Shown: positions 8,986 through 19,447 of the stretch, piece by piece
Numbering within the stretch: the first letter of the stretch is position 1
Layout of the letters: each line of letters begins with the position of its first letter
The notes under the pieces: model-generated
Databases searched by the model: none
What the model saw: only the letters and a program-made list of their open reading frames with translations
What the model was told of the DNA's origin: nothing
Program-made: the position numbers and the translations under genes
Assembly: GCF_046254905.1 (NCBI RefSeq)
Contig: NZ_CP158016.1
Coordinates: forward strand, 3,617,672 to 3,681,671
Direction: 5' to 3'
Length of the DNA: 64,000 nucleotides
Source of the DNA: Pseudaeromonas aegiceratis
Lineage (GTDB): Bacteria; Pseudomonadota; Gammaproteobacteria; Enterobacterales; Aeromonadaceae

Positions 8986-9132
8986 ACTGACTCCTGGCTG
9001 ACTCGAACGCGGGCAATGGACGATAACGGATGACCATATCGCCCCCGCCGCCCGGCATCAAGCCAGCCTGCGGCAAGGGACTCTTGCCGGGAGAGCAATA
9101 ATCCGTCAGTGAGGCCGGACCGGTGACCAATG

Positions 9133-9156
9133 AAAAAGGCCCCTTACGGGGCCCTT
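9133..9156 (-). terminator. Terminator of glmS
   Basis: Read on the minus strand, a GGCCCC/GGGGCC stem with a GTAA loop is followed by five T. It lies about 30 bases after the glmS stop codon. Confidence 0.85.
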
Positions 9157-9183
9157 GGAGTGGCAATGAGCTGATCGGGCTTC

Positions 9184-11013
9184 TTATTCCACCGTCACGC
9201 TCTTGGCCAGGTTGCGGGGCTGATCCACGTCCGTGCCCTTGATGATGGCCACATGGTAGGCGAGCAGCTGCATCGGCAGTGTGTAGACGATGGGGGCTAT
9301 GATTTCATCCACCTTGGGCATGGCGATCACCCGCATGGTGGCGTCGGAGACGAAGCCGGCCTGCTCATCGGCAAACACATACAGGCAGCCGCCCCGGGCC
9401 CGTACCTCTTCCACGTTGGACTTGAGCTTCTCCAGCAACTCGTTGTTGGGCGCAACCACTATGATGGGCATATCGGCGTCGATCAGTGCCAATGGACCGT
9501 GCTTCAACTCGCCGGCGGCATAGGCCTCGGCGTGGATGTAGCTGATCTCCTTCATCTTCAGTGCCCCTTCCATGGCGATGGGGTACTGGCTGCCGCGACC
9601 GAGGAACAGGCTGTTGTGCTTGTTGGCAAACTCTTCGGCCAGGGTCTGGATCTGCTTGTCCATGGCCAGGCCCTGACGGATCTGTTCCGGCAGACCATGC
9701 AGCGCCTTGACCAGTCGGGTCTCGGTCGCCTCGTCCATGTTGCCACGGCAGCGACCAATGCTGCCCACCAGCATCAGCAGGCCGGCCAGCTGGGTGGTAA
9801 AGGCCTTGGTGGAGGCCACACCGATCTCGGCACCGGCCCGGGTCATGAAGGCCAGATCGGATTCGCGCACCAGGGAGGAGCCGGGCACGTTGCAGATGGC
9901 CAGGCTGGCCATGTAGCCGGACTCCTTGGCCAGACGCAGGGCCGCCAGGGTATCGGCGGTCTCGCCGGACTGGGACAGGGTCACCAGCAGACTGCCGGGG
10001 CGGGTCACCGACTTGCGATAGCGAAACTCGGAGGCGATCTCCACGTTGCAGGTGACGCCGGCCAGCTCTTCGAACCAGTAGCGGGACACCATGCCGGAGT
10101 TATAGGAGGTACCGCAGGCCACGATCTCCACGTGTTGGATCTGTTCTAAGATCTGGCGGGCACCATTGCCGAAGGCTTCCGGTACCAGGTGGTTCGCCGT
10201 CAGACGACCTTCCAGCGTACTGTTCAGCGCCTTGGGCTGTTCAAAAATTTCCTTTTGCATGTAGTGACGGTATTCGCCCTTGTCACCCGCATCATGGGAC
10301 AGTTCAGACTCCGTCTCGGCACGCACCACCGGCTTGCCATTGAGATCGAAGATGGTCACCTCATGACGGGTCACCTCGGCCACATCCCCCTCTTCGAGGA
10401 ACAGGAAGCGGCGGGTCACCGGTAGCAGGGCCAGCTGATCCGAGGCGATAAAGTTTTCACCGATACCCCGACCGATCACCAGGGGGGAACCGGAGCGGGC
10501 CACCACCAGGCGCTCGGGATCCGCGCTGTCCACCACCACGGTACCGTAGGCACCCCGCAGCTCCTTCACCGCCGTCTGTAGCGCTTCCAGCAGACTGCCG
10601 GTCGTCTTGCGATAATGATGTACCAGGTGGACGATCACCTCGGTGTCGGTCTGGGAGACAAACTCATAGCCCAGCCCCTGGAGCTTGGCGCGCAACTCTT
10701 CGTGGTTTTCTATGATGCCATTGTGTACCACCGCCAGACTGCCGGAGACGTGGGGGTGGGCATTGGTTTCGGAAGGCTCACCGTGGGTGGCCCAGCGGGT
10801 GTGGGCAATGCCGGTGCCGCCGGACAAGGGGCTGGCGGCCAGCGCAACGGCCAGCTCCTGCACCTTGCCCAGGCGTCGAACCCGCTGCAGCTGATGATCG
10901 TTCACCACCGCCACCCCGGCGGAGTCATAGCCACGGTATTCCAGACGACGCAGGCCTTCTACCAGAATATCCACCACATCACGTTGGGCCACAGCCCCGA
11001 CAATTCCGCACAT
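9184..11013 (-). CDS. glmS: Glutamine--fructose-6-phosphate aminotransferase (isomerizing)
   Basis: A 609-residue cytoplasmic enzyme that makes glucosamine-6-phosphate from fructose-6-phosphate and glutamine, the first step toward UDP-GlcNAc. Cys2 (MCGIVGA) is the glutaminase nucleophile; residues 1-240 are the class-II amidotransferase domain and two SIS isomerase domains follow (SQSGETADT, then GRGSQYPIAMEGALKMKE). The C-terminal tail ends DQPRNLAKSVTVE, as usual. It lies 20 bases downstream of a DeoR-type regulator and is presumably in the same operon, unlike E. coli where it follows glmU. Confidence 0.98.
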   Translation of the reverse strand: MCGIVGAVAQRDVVDILVEGLRRLEYRGYDSAGVAVVNDHQLQRVRRLGKVQELAVALAASPLSGGTGIAHTRWATHGEPSETNAHPHVSGSLAVVHNGIIENHEELRAKLQGLGYEFVSQTDTEVIVHLVHHYRKTTGSLLEALQTAVKELRGAYGTVVVDSADPERLVVARSGSPLVIGRGIGENFIASDQLALLPVTRRFLFLEEGDVAEVTRHEVTIFDLNGKPVVRAETESELSHDAGDKGEYRHYMQKEIFEQPKALNSTLEGRLTANHLVPEAFGNGARQILEQIQHVEIVACGTSYNSGMVSRYWFEELAGVTCNVEIASEFRYRKSVTRPGSLLVTLSQSGETADTLAALRLAKESGYMASLAICNVPGSSLVRESDLAFMTRAGAEIGVASTKAFTTQLAGLLMLVGSIGRCRGNMDEATETRLVKALHGLPEQIRQGLAMDKQIQTLAEEFANKHNSLFLGRGSQYPIAMEGALKMKEISYIHAEAYAAGELKHGPLALIDADMPIIVVAPNNELLEKLKSNVEEVRARGGCLYVFADEQAGFVSDATMRVIAMPKVDEIIAPIVYTLPMQLLAYHVAIIKGTDVDQPRNLAKSVTVE

Positions 11014-11033
11014 GATCTTATTCCTTTTGTTCT

Positions 11034-11810
11034 TCAGAGGTTGTCAGGGGCACAGATCACCTGCACGCCCTGTTGTTCAATCTGTTGCTGCAATTCCGCA
11101 CTCAAACCGCTATCGGTCACCAGCACATCTATGCTGGCCCAGGGCAGCTCCAGGTTGGGGATCCGCCGGCCCACTTTGTGTGACTCGGCAAGCACTATCA
11201 CCTCCCGGGCGACCTCGGCCATCACCCGGGACAGGCCGATCAGCTCGTTGAAGGTGGTGGTGCCCCGCGCCGGATCGACGCCGGCGGCGCCGATAAACAG
11301 CTGGTCAAAATCGTAGGAGCGCAGTACCTGCTCCGCCACCTGGCCCTGAAAGGACTCGGAGTGGGGATCCCAGGTGCCGCCCGTCATCAGCAGGGTGGGC
11401 TCGTTCTCCAGCTCCCGCAGAGCGCCGGCCACCACCAGGGAATTGGTCATCACCACCAGGCCGCGGCGCTGGGCCAGCTCGGGGATCAAGGCCGCCGTGG
11501 TGCTGCCGGAGTCGATGATGAGCCGGTTGTGATCCCGGATGAGACCAGCGGCACGGCGGGCGATGGCCATCTTTCGTTTCGAAACCTGTTCTTCCTCCTG
11601 TACCGGCGGCACCAGTTCACTGGGCACGGGGACGGCGCCGCCATAGCGACGCAGCAACAGCCCATTCTTCTCCAGCTCCGCCAGATCCTTGCGGATGGTG
11701 ACCTCTGAGGTCTCGAACAGCCGGGCCAGTGAGTCCACACTCACCTCGCCCTTCTGGGTCAGCAGGCTGATGATGGCGTGACGACGCTGCTGGGTGTTGC
11801 GTTTCTGCAT
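11034..11810 (-). CDS. DeoR family transcriptional regulator of the glmS operon
   Basis: A 258-residue DeoR/GlpR-type protein. Residues 1-60 form the winged helix (RNTQQRRHAIISLLTQKGEVSVDSLARLFETSEVTIRKDLAELE) and the rest is the sugar-phosphate-sensing domain with the typical DSGSTT motif. The ATG at 11810 (MQKRNTQQRR) matches the family N-terminus; a longer frame to 11897 runs through the operator region. Immediate linkage to glmS suggests it senses an amino sugar phosphate and controls glmS. An AgaR-like repeat set is present upstream, so autoregulation is likely. Confidence 0.88.
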   Translation of the reverse strand: MQKRNTQQRRHAIISLLTQKGEVSVDSLARLFETSEVTIRKDLAELEKNGLLLRRYGGAVPVPSELVPPVQEEEQVSKRKMAIARRAAGLIRDHNRLIIDSGSTTAALIPELAQRRGLVVMTNSLVVAGALRELENEPTLLMTGGTWDPHSESFQGQVAEQVLRSYDFDQLFIGAAGVDPARGTTTFNELIGLSRVMAEVAREVIVLAESHKVGRRIPNLELPWASIDVLVTDSGLSAELQQQIEQQGVQVICAPDNL

Positions 11811-11860
11811 CCGGTATTCCGTTGTGCCGCCGAGGGAAAGTACAGGCAGTTTAACCCTAC

Positions 11861-11916
11861 AGAACGAAAGATCAAGCGAAACAAAAACACCCATCAAACT
11901 TTCGTTTTGTTCGCGA
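11861..11916. promoter_or_regulatory. Putative DeoR/AgaR-type operator repeats
   Basis: GAACGAAAG (11862-11870) and AGCGAAAC (11875-11882) form an imperfect direct repeat, and CTTTCGTTTTGTTCGC (11899-11914) repeats the motif in inverted orientation. DeoR-family sugar regulators such as AgaR bind TTTCGTTT-type repeats. The location, 50-105 bases upstream of the DeoR start, fits an autoregulatory operator that would also govern glmS. Confidence 0.55.
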
Positions 11917-12004
11917 ATAACGGTAATAAAGCATCACTTGGCACCCAACACCTCTGGTGCCATAGTAGACAGAGGAGCCACACCGTCACGCAAAAGGAGC
12001 CATC

Positions 12005-13102
12005 ATGACCCCCATCCCACCCGAACAACAGCTGCGCAATGCCGTGCTGGAGGCCCTGATCAAGGGCGGCCTGCTGTTGCTGCTGGTCTACGTCTGCTAC
12101 CGCATCTTCTCGCCCTTCCTGGCCCTGATGCTCTGGGCCCTGGTGATGGCCATTACCCTGCATCCGAGCCACCAGAAACTCAGCCGCCGGCTGGGCGGCA
12201 AGCAGGGGCTGGCCGCCACCCTGATGGTGCTGTTGGGCGTGCTGCTGCTGCTGGTGCCCAGCGCCCTGCTGGTGGGTTCCATGGCCGACACCCTGAAGGA
12301 CGTCGCCACCGGCCAATGGCAGGTGCCCACCCCGTCGGCCAAGGTGGCGGATTGGCCGTGGGTGGGGGACAAGCTCTACGCCGTCTGGCAACAGGCCGCC
12401 ACCGATCTGCCCAGCCTGCTGCAGCAGAAGGCCCCGGAGCTGGGCTCCATCCTCAAGACCCTGCTCAGCACCGCCGCCAGCATGGGCGGTAGCCTGCTGA
12501 GCTTCCTGCTCTCCTTTGTCATCGCCGGCATCATGCTGGCCTTCAGCGCCCCCGGCGCCGCCGCCATGGGCCGGATCGCCGACCGCCTGCTGGACCCGAT
12601 CCGCGGCCCCGGCTTCATTCAACTCTCCAGTCGCACCATACAGGCGGTGGCCATGGGCATCCTGGGGGTCGCCGTTATCCAGGCGCTGCTCATCGGCCTG
12701 CTGATGATGCTGGCCGGCGTGCCCCTGGCGGGCCTGCTGGCCCTGCTGGTACTCATTTTTGGCATAGCCCAGATCCCCGCCAGCCTGGTGACGATTCCGG
12801 TGATCCTCTGGCTGTGGATGGGCGGCGAGCACGGCACCCTGAGTGCGGTGATCTTCACCGTGCTGCTGGTAGTAGGCGGCATGGTGGATAACGTGCTCAA
12901 GCCCATGATGCTGGGTCGCGGTGTGGAGGCCCCCATGCCGGTGGTGCTGCTGGGCGCCCTGGGGGGCATGGTCAATGGTGGCATCCTGGGGATGTTTCTG
13001 GGCGCCACCCTGCTGGCCATGGGCTATCAATTATTCATGAGCTGGGTGCAGCAACCGGCCACGGCGCCGACCCAGGCCGACGAACTTCCGCCCCAAGGAT
13101 GA
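12005..13102 (+). CDS. ydiK: AI-2E family transporter, YdiK-like
   Basis: A 365-residue inner-membrane protein of the AI-2 exporter superfamily (TqsA/PerM fold) with about eight membrane segments; the pattern VDNVLKPMMLGRG...PVVLLGALGGM resembles the conserved C-terminal block of E. coli YdiK. The substrate of YdiK is not known. A good AAGGAG lies before the ATG. The next gene starts three bases after the stop codon, so this is the first gene of a three-gene membrane transport operon with an HlyD-type protein and a DUF2955 protein. Confidence 0.85.
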   Translation: MTPIPPEQQLRNAVLEALIKGGLLLLLVYVCYRIFSPFLALMLWALVMAITLHPSHQKLSRRLGGKQGLAATLMVLLGVLLLLVPSALLVGSMADTLKDVATGQWQVPTPSAKVADWPWVGDKLYAVWQQAATDLPSLLQQKAPELGSILKTLLSTAASMGGSLLSFLLSFVIAGIMLAFSAPGAAAMGRIADRLLDPIRGPGFIQLSSRTIQAVAMGILGVAVIQALLIGLLMMLAGVPLAGLLALLVLIFGIAQIPASLVTIPVILWLWMGGEHGTLSAVIFTVLLVVGGMVDNVLKPMMLGRGVEAPMPVVLLGALGGMVNGGILGMFLGATLLAMGYQLFMSWVQQPATAPTQADELPPQG

Positions 13103-13105
13103 ACC

Positions 13106-14188
13106 ATGACTGACCAGGAAACGGACACCCAGACCGGACAGGATCCGGTGCGCCAGCTGACCCTGCGACTGGCCGGCCTGGCACTGCTGCTGCTGATCTA
13201 TGTGCTGTTTGCCCAGCGCCTCACCCCCATGACCACGGGGGGCAGCGTGCAGGCCTTTCTCATCCGGCTGGCGCCGGAGGTGGCGGGCCGGGTCTCGGAG
13301 GTGACGGTCAGCGATAACCAGGTGGTCAAGCAGGGGGAACCCCTGTTCATGCTGGATCCCGAGCCCTACCAGATAGCCCTGACCCAGGCGGAAGCCCAGG
13401 TGGCCAACGTGGGCCAGAGCCTGGGGGCCGACACGGCGGCGGTGCAATCCGCCCAGGCCAAGGTGCTGCAGGCTACCGCCGCCTACAACAACGCCAGGGA
13501 GCAATCGGCCCGGGTGATGGAGCTGGTGCGGCGTGGCGTCATGTCCCAGTCGCAAAAGGATCAGGCGGTGGCCGCCCTGCAACAGGCGGATGCCACCCTA
13601 TCGGCAACCAAGGCCGAGCTGGAGCGGGCCAAGCAGAACCTGGGCCCCGCCGGTGAAGCCAATCCCAGGCTGCAGGAGGCCATGGCGGCCCTCTCCCGCG
13701 CCCGACTGGATCTGATGCGCACCACAGTGCCCGCCCCTAACGATGGGGTCATCACCAATGTGCAGCTGGCCCCCGGCCAGTATGCCGCTGTGGGCACACC
13801 GGCCATGACCTTCATCGACACCCATGCGATCTGGATCAACGCCATGCTGCCGGAGAACTCACTTGAGTATCTGAAACCGGGCACCGAAGCGGAGGTGGTG
13901 TTTGACGTGCTGCCCGGTCGGGTATTCCCGGCCAGGGTGGAGAGCCTGGGCTGGGGCAGCGCCCTGTCCGGCACCACGGATCCCACCACTGGGCTGCTCA
14001 CCAGCGACGGGCCCGGCAATCAGGATCGCGCCTTCCCGGTGAACCTGGTGCTGACCGAGCCCCTGCCCCACGCCCTGCGCTACGGCTCCCGGGCCTCGGT
14101 GATCCTCTACACCCACAAGGTGCGGCCCATGGACTGGATTGGCGCCGGCTGGATCCGGGTGTACAGCTGGCTCTCCTACATCCTATGA
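13106..14188 (+). CDS. HlyD/EmrA-type membrane fusion protein
   Basis: A 360-residue periplasmic adaptor with one N-terminal membrane anchor (about 24-42). A split lipoyl domain (VSEVTVSDNQVVKQGEPLFMLDPEPY and TTVPAPNDGVITNVQLAPGQYAAVG) flanks a coiled coil (about 90-200), followed by a beta-barrel domain. It is the type found beside FUSC/AaeB-like DUF2955 proteins, where the pair forms an efflux unit for aromatic acids or similar compounds. The stop codon overlaps the next start (ATGA). Confidence 0.88.
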   Translation: MTDQETDTQTGQDPVRQLTLRLAGLALLLLIYVLFAQRLTPMTTGGSVQAFLIRLAPEVAGRVSEVTVSDNQVVKQGEPLFMLDPEPYQIALTQAEAQVANVGQSLGADTAAVQSAQAKVLQATAAYNNAREQSARVMELVRRGVMSQSQKDQAVAALQQADATLSATKAELERAKQNLGPAGEANPRLQEAMAALSRARLDLMRTTVPAPNDGVITNVQLAPGQYAAVGTPAMTFIDTHAIWINAMLPENSLEYLKPGTEAEVVFDVLPGRVFPARVESLGWGSALSGTTDPTTGLLTSDGPGNQDRAFPVNLVLTEPLPHALRYGSRASVILYTHKVRPMDWIGAGWIRVYSWLSYIL

Positions 14189-15189
14189 GTTCGTCCGCCG
14201 CCATCTGGCGCGCCCCCTGCCTGCGGCTGGCCGTCGCCCCGCTGGCGGCCATGGGACTGGGGTTTGCCCTGGGGCAGCCCCTGCCCTTTCTGGTAGGCAT
14301 CTTCGTCATCATGCTGCTGATGATGTTCCCCGGGCGCCCGCCCCTGAGCCTGCTGCTCAAGCTGTTGTTGCTGGTGCTGGCCACCAGCCTGCTGGTGGGG
14401 CTGCTGGCCCGCATCACGGGTAACCAACCGGTGGCCTTCTGGCTCGCCATGGCAGCCCTGTGCGCCACCGCCTTTGCCCGCCTGGCCCGCAACCAGGCGG
14501 ATCTGCCCGGCATGCTGATCCTGCTGGTGGCCAGCCTGAGCATGGTGCTGGTGCAGCTGAATGTCTCCCTGCCCACCCATATCGCCTGGATGATGGGCGG
14601 CGCCTTCGCCGAGTCCTATCTCTGGTGCCTGCTGGCCCATGCCCTCTGGCCCGGCGCCCTGCCCAAGAGCCAGACCGAGGCGGCAGCCCAGGTGCAGGGT
14701 TCGGCCTGGAGTGTGCTGGCCAAGACATTAGCCCTGCTGCTGGCCCTCTGGCTGGCGCTGCTGGTGAAAGACAACAGCGCCGTGCTCATCGGTGCCACCC
14801 TGGCCAACCTGCTGCGGGCCAGTGATGCCAGCCTGGTCCGCCAGCAAGGCGGCCAGCTGCTCTACTCCAACCTGCTGGGTGCCCTGGTGGCCCTACCGGT
14901 GGTGATCCTGTGCGGCATCTTCTTTCACCCCGTCATCGCGGCCCTGCTCTGCCTGTGTGGCAGCCTGTGGCTGACCGGTCGCCTGGCGCTGGGCATGGCC
15001 CCGCCTCTCATTCAGGCGGCCCTGACCGTCTACCTGGCGTTGCTGGGCTCGGCCCTGCCCAAGCTGGACCAGGGCTTCTGGATACTGAGCGATCGGGTGG
15101 TGACGGTACTGCTCACCGGCTTGTATTGCCTGCTGGTGATGCGGCTGATCCACCCCATGCCAACGGCAGAAAAACCAACGGCGCCCTGA
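14185..15189 (+). CDS. DUF2955 family membrane protein, FUSC/AaeB-like half
   Basis: A 334-residue polytopic protein with two sets of membrane helices (about 10-150 and 175-320) separated by a short cytoplasmic linker. It resembles DUF2955 proteins, distant relatives of the fusaric acid resistance/AaeB pumps. It is translationally coupled to the HlyD-type gene, and the two probably form one efflux system. Substrate unknown; there is no linked regulator that would suggest one. Confidence 0.8.
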   Translation: MSSSAAIWRAPCLRLAVAPLAAMGLGFALGQPLPFLVGIFVIMLLMMFPGRPPLSLLLKLLLLVLATSLLVGLLARITGNQPVAFWLAMAALCATAFARLARNQADLPGMLILLVASLSMVLVQLNVSLPTHIAWMMGGAFAESYLWCLLAHALWPGALPKSQTEAAAQVQGSAWSVLAKTLALLLALWLALLVKDNSAVLIGATLANLLRASDASLVRQQGGQLLYSNLLGALVALPVVILCGIFFHPVIAALLCLCGSLWLTGRLALGMAPPLIQAALTVYLALLGSALPKLDQGFWILSDRVVTVLLTGLYCLLVMRLIHPMPTAEKPTAP

Positions 15190-15197
15190 GGCGCCGT
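15170..15197 (-). terminator. Terminator of glmU, overlapping the end of the convergent DUF2955 gene
   Basis: A perfect 8-bp stem ACGGCGCC/GGCGCCGT with a four-base loop. On the minus strand it is followed by TGG and five T, which suits termination of glmU; it may act in both directions between the convergent genes. Confidence 0.7.
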
Positions 15198-15213
15198 CGA
15201 CTGACCCAATCCA

Positions 15214-16575
15214 TCACTTCTTGATCTTCACCGGCCGTTGCCAGCCAGCGATGTGCCGCTGCGGCACCCGGGTGATCACCAGCTCGTTCTCCCCCACCTC
15301 GCGAGTGACCGTGGTGCCGGCACCTATGGTGGCCCCCTTGCGCACCGTCACCGGTGCCACCAGCTGGGTATCTGAGCCGACAAACACATCATCTTCGATG
15401 ATGGTCTTGTGCTTGTTGGCGCCATCGTAATTGCAGGTGATGGTGCCCGCCCCCACGTTGACGTTGGCGCCGATCTCGCTGTCCCCCAGGTAGGAGAGGT
15501 GGCCGGCCTTGGTGCCCACGCCGAGGCGCGCGTTCTTCACCTCGACGAAGTTGCCCACATGCACGTCCGCCGCCAGCTCGCAGCCCGGGCGCAAGCGGGC
15601 GAAGGGCCCTATGGTGGTGCCGGTGGCCAGTTTGGATGACTCGATCACCGTATAGGGGCTGATGATGCTGTCATCGCCTATATGGCAGGACTTGAGCACA
15701 CAACCGGCGCCGATCTGCACCCGGTTGCCCAGGCTGACCTCCCCCTCGATGATGACGTTGGCATCTATGATGACATCTTCACCGCAGTGCAAGCTTCCGC
15801 GCAGATCGAAGCGGGCGGGATCCAGCAGGGTGACGCCGTCGAGCATCAGCTGCTCGGCGGCCCGGCGTTGAAAATGACGCTCGAGCTGAGCCAGCTGCAG
15901 CCGGTTGTTGGCCCCTTCGGTCTCCCAGGCCTGTTCCGGCTGGGCGGTGGCGATGGGCGCGCCGGCAGCATGGGCCGCGGCGATGACATCGGTGAGGTAA
16001 TACTCGCCCTGGGCGTTCTGGCAGGTGAGCCCCGCCAGCCAGGCCTTGAGCTGGGCAGCCGGCGCCACCAGCACCCCGGTATTGACCTCATTGATGGCCA
16101 GCTGTTCGGCCGAGGCATCCTTCTGCTCGACGATACCCACCACGGCGCCCTGCTGGCGCAGGATGCGGCCATAGCCGGTGGGATTGGCCAGGTTCACCGT
16201 CAGCAGGCCGATGCCACCCTGGGGTTGCACCGCCAGCAGCCGCTCCAGCGTCGCTTGGCTTATCAGCGGCGTGTCGCCGTACAGCACCAGCACATTGTCG
16301 CCATCGGCAATGGCCGGCATGGCCTGGGCCACCGCATGGCCGGTGCCCAGCTGCTCGGCCTGCAGCACCCAGTTCACCTGGGCGGACAGGCGTTGCTGCA
16401 ACAGCTCGCCGCCGTGGCCATAAACCAGATGCAGCTGGGTCGCCCCCAGCTGTTGGGCCGTCTCGATCACGTGGCTGACCATGGGCCGCCCCGCCACCGG
16501 ATGCAGCACCTTGGGCAAGGAAGAACGCATGCGGGTCCCTTTGCCCGCCGCCAATATCACCACCTGTAGGGACAT
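15214..16575 (-). CDS. glmU: Bifunctional GlcNAc-1-P uridyltransferase / GlcN-1-P acetyltransferase
   Basis: A 453-residue cytoplasmic enzyme that completes UDP-GlcNAc synthesis. The N-terminal nucleotidyltransferase domain starts with LAAGKGTRMRSSLPKVLHP, and the C-terminal left-handed beta helix carries hexapeptide repeats (for example SLGNRVQIGAGCVLKSCHIG) and ends with VPQRHIAGWQRP. The ATG at 16575 (MSLQVVILAAG) gives the normal N-terminus. It follows atpC as in E. coli, but a strong hairpin separates the two and glmS is about 4 kb away beyond a transport operon on the other strand. Confidence 0.97.
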   Translation of the reverse strand: MSLQVVILAAGKGTRMRSSLPKVLHPVAGRPMVSHVIETAQQLGATQLHLVYGHGGELLQQRLSAQVNWVLQAEQLGTGHAVAQAMPAIADGDNVLVLYGDTPLISQATLERLLAVQPQGGIGLLTVNLANPTGYGRILRQQGAVVGIVEQKDASAEQLAINEVNTGVLVAPAAQLKAWLAGLTCQNAQGEYYLTDVIAAAHAAGAPIATAQPEQAWETEGANNRLQLAQLERHFQRRAAEQLMLDGVTLLDPARFDLRGSLHCGEDVIIDANVIIEGEVSLGNRVQIGAGCVLKSCHIGDDSIISPYTVIESSKLATGTTIGPFARLRPGCELAADVHVGNFVEVKNARLGVGTKAGHLSYLGDSEIGANVNVGAGTITCNYDGANKHKTIIEDDVFVGSDTQLVAPVTVRKGATIGAGTTVTREVGENELVITRVPQRHIAGWQRPVKIKK

Positions 16576-16626
16576 AACCAACCATCTCATGTTTGTGTTC
16601 GCTGGCCGTAGTGTACCGTCAGCCAA

Positions 16627-16655
16627 TAAAAAAAGCGGCTCGAAAGCCGCTTTTT
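16627..16655. terminator. Bidirectional terminator after the atp operon
   Basis: Stem AAAAGCGGCT/AGCCGCTTTT with a CGAA loop, A-run on one side and T-run on the other. It lies 17 bases after the atpC stop codon and separates the atp operon from glmU. Confidence 0.9.
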
Positions 16656-16671
16656 GTCTGCCAAGAACGCC

Positions 16672-17097
16672 TTAACGGTAGTTCTTGCGGGTCAACTCCA
16701 CCACGCGCAGCTGAGCCATGGCCTTGGCCAGCTCGGCAATGGCTTCGGCATAGTCCACGTCGCCGGACTTGCCGTTCATCTTGGCTTCCGCCGCCCGCTT
16801 GGCTTCCTGCGCCTTGGCCTCGTCTATGTCCTCGGCACGAATGGCGGTGTCCGCCAGCACGGTCACGTTCTCCGGCTGCACCTCCAGCATACCGCCGGAG
16901 ATGTACATCAGCTCCTCGGCACCGTGCAGCTTGATCAGCCGCACAATGCCGGGCTTGATGGACGTCAGCAAGGGCGCGTGGCCATGGCGGATACCCAGTT
17001 CCCCTTCCGCACCGGAAACCTGAACGGACTCAACCCTACCGGAGAACAGCATCTCCTCGGCGCTGACCACGTCCAGGTGGAAGGTAATCTCGGCCAT
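16672..17097 (-). CDS. atpC: ATP synthase F1 subunit epsilon
   Basis: A 141-residue protein of the central stalk that couples rotation to catalysis and inhibits ATP hydrolysis. The beta-sandwich domain (VSAEEMLFSGRVESVQVSGAEGELGI) is followed by the two-helix C-terminal domain. It is the last gene of the atp operon, 18 bases after atpD. Confidence 0.97.
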   Translation of the reverse strand: MAEITFHLDVVSAEEMLFSGRVESVQVSGAEGELGIRHGHAPLLTSIKPGIVRLIKLHGAEELMYISGGMLEVQPENVTVLADTAIRAEDIDEAKAQEAKRAAEAKMNGKSGDVDYAEAIAELAKAMAQLRVVELTRKNYR

Positions 17098-17115
17098 AGA
17101 ACCTCCTGCCTCGGA

Positions 17116-18504
<1,389 letters not shown>

Positions 18505-18537
18505 GTCAAATCCTCTAAACCTATGAATACCTTAGCC

Positions 18538-19401
18538 CTAAACCGCCGCAGCACCGGACACGATCTCGGTCAGTTCCTGGGTAATACTGGCCTGACGGGC
18601 CTTGTTGTACACCAGTTGCAGATCGTTGATCAGTGTGTCGGCGTTTTCGGTCGCTGACTTCATGGCCACCATACGGGCGGACTGTTCACTGGCCAGGTTC
18701 TCAACCACGCCCTGGTAAACCTGTGACTCTATGTAACGACTGAGCAGCTTATCCAGCAGATGCTTGGGATCCGGCTCATACAGGTAGTCCCAGTGATGCT
18801 TGGCCATCTTGTCATCATCTGACTTGGGCAACGGCAGCAGCTGTTCGACCTTGGGCTGTTGCACCATGGTGTTCACAAACTTGTTGTACACCAGGTACAG
18901 CCGGTCGATCTCACCGTTGTCGAAGGCCTGCAGCATCACCCGCACCGGCCCCACCAGCTCACTGACGCTGGGGTTGTCGCCGAAACCGGCCGCCTGAGCC
19001 AGGACCGCCTTGCCGTAGCGTCCGAAGAAGCTACTGGCCTTGGAGCCCACCAGGGCGAGAGAGCTCTCCACCCCTTGCTCACGCCACTCTTTCATGGAAC
19101 CCAGCACGGCCTTGAACAGGTTGATGTTCAGGCCACCGCACAGGCCACGGTCGGTAGAGATGATGATGTAGCCTACCCGCTTGACGTCACGCTCTTCCAG
19201 GTAAGGATGCTTGTACTCCAAGCTCCCCAGGGCGATGTGACCGATCACCTTGCGCATGGTGACTGCATACGGACGGCTGGCAGCCATGCGATCCTGCGCC
19301 TTGCGCATCTTGGACGCCGCCACCATTTGCATTGCGCCGGTGATCTTCTGAGTGTTCTTCACACTCGCGATCTTGTTTCGTATCTCTTTAGCGCCGGCCA
19401 T
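18538..19401 (-). CDS. atpG: ATP synthase F1 subunit gamma
   Basis: A 287-residue rotor shaft protein. The N-terminal MAGAKEIRNKIASVKNTQKI and C-terminal ASITQELTEIVSGAAAV helices form the coiled coil that rotates within the alpha/beta hexamer, and the middle domain has the conserved DRGLCGGLN. Length and order match E. coli AtpG. Confidence 0.99.
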   Translation of the reverse strand: MAGAKEIRNKIASVKNTQKITGAMQMVAASKMRKAQDRMAASRPYAVTMRKVIGHIALGSLEYKHPYLEERDVKRVGYIIISTDRGLCGGLNINLFKAVLGSMKEWREQGVESSLALVGSKASSFFGRYGKAVLAQAAGFGDNPSVSELVGPVRVMLQAFDNGEIDRLYLVYNKFVNTMVQQPKVEQLLPLPKSDDDKMAKHHWDYLYEPDPKHLLDKLLSRYIESQVYQGVVENLASEQSARMVAMKSATENADTLINDLQLVYNKARQASITQELTEIVSGAAAV

Positions 19402-19447
19402 CTTAGACCCTCCTCGTCTGTGGCCGCCTCACGACGGCCACCTTGGG

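Noticed and set aside
11575..11590. TTTCGTTTCGAAAC motif inside the DeoR gene as an intragenic operator
   Set aside because: It lies in a conserved coding stretch and may be chance, although it resembles the upstream repeats.
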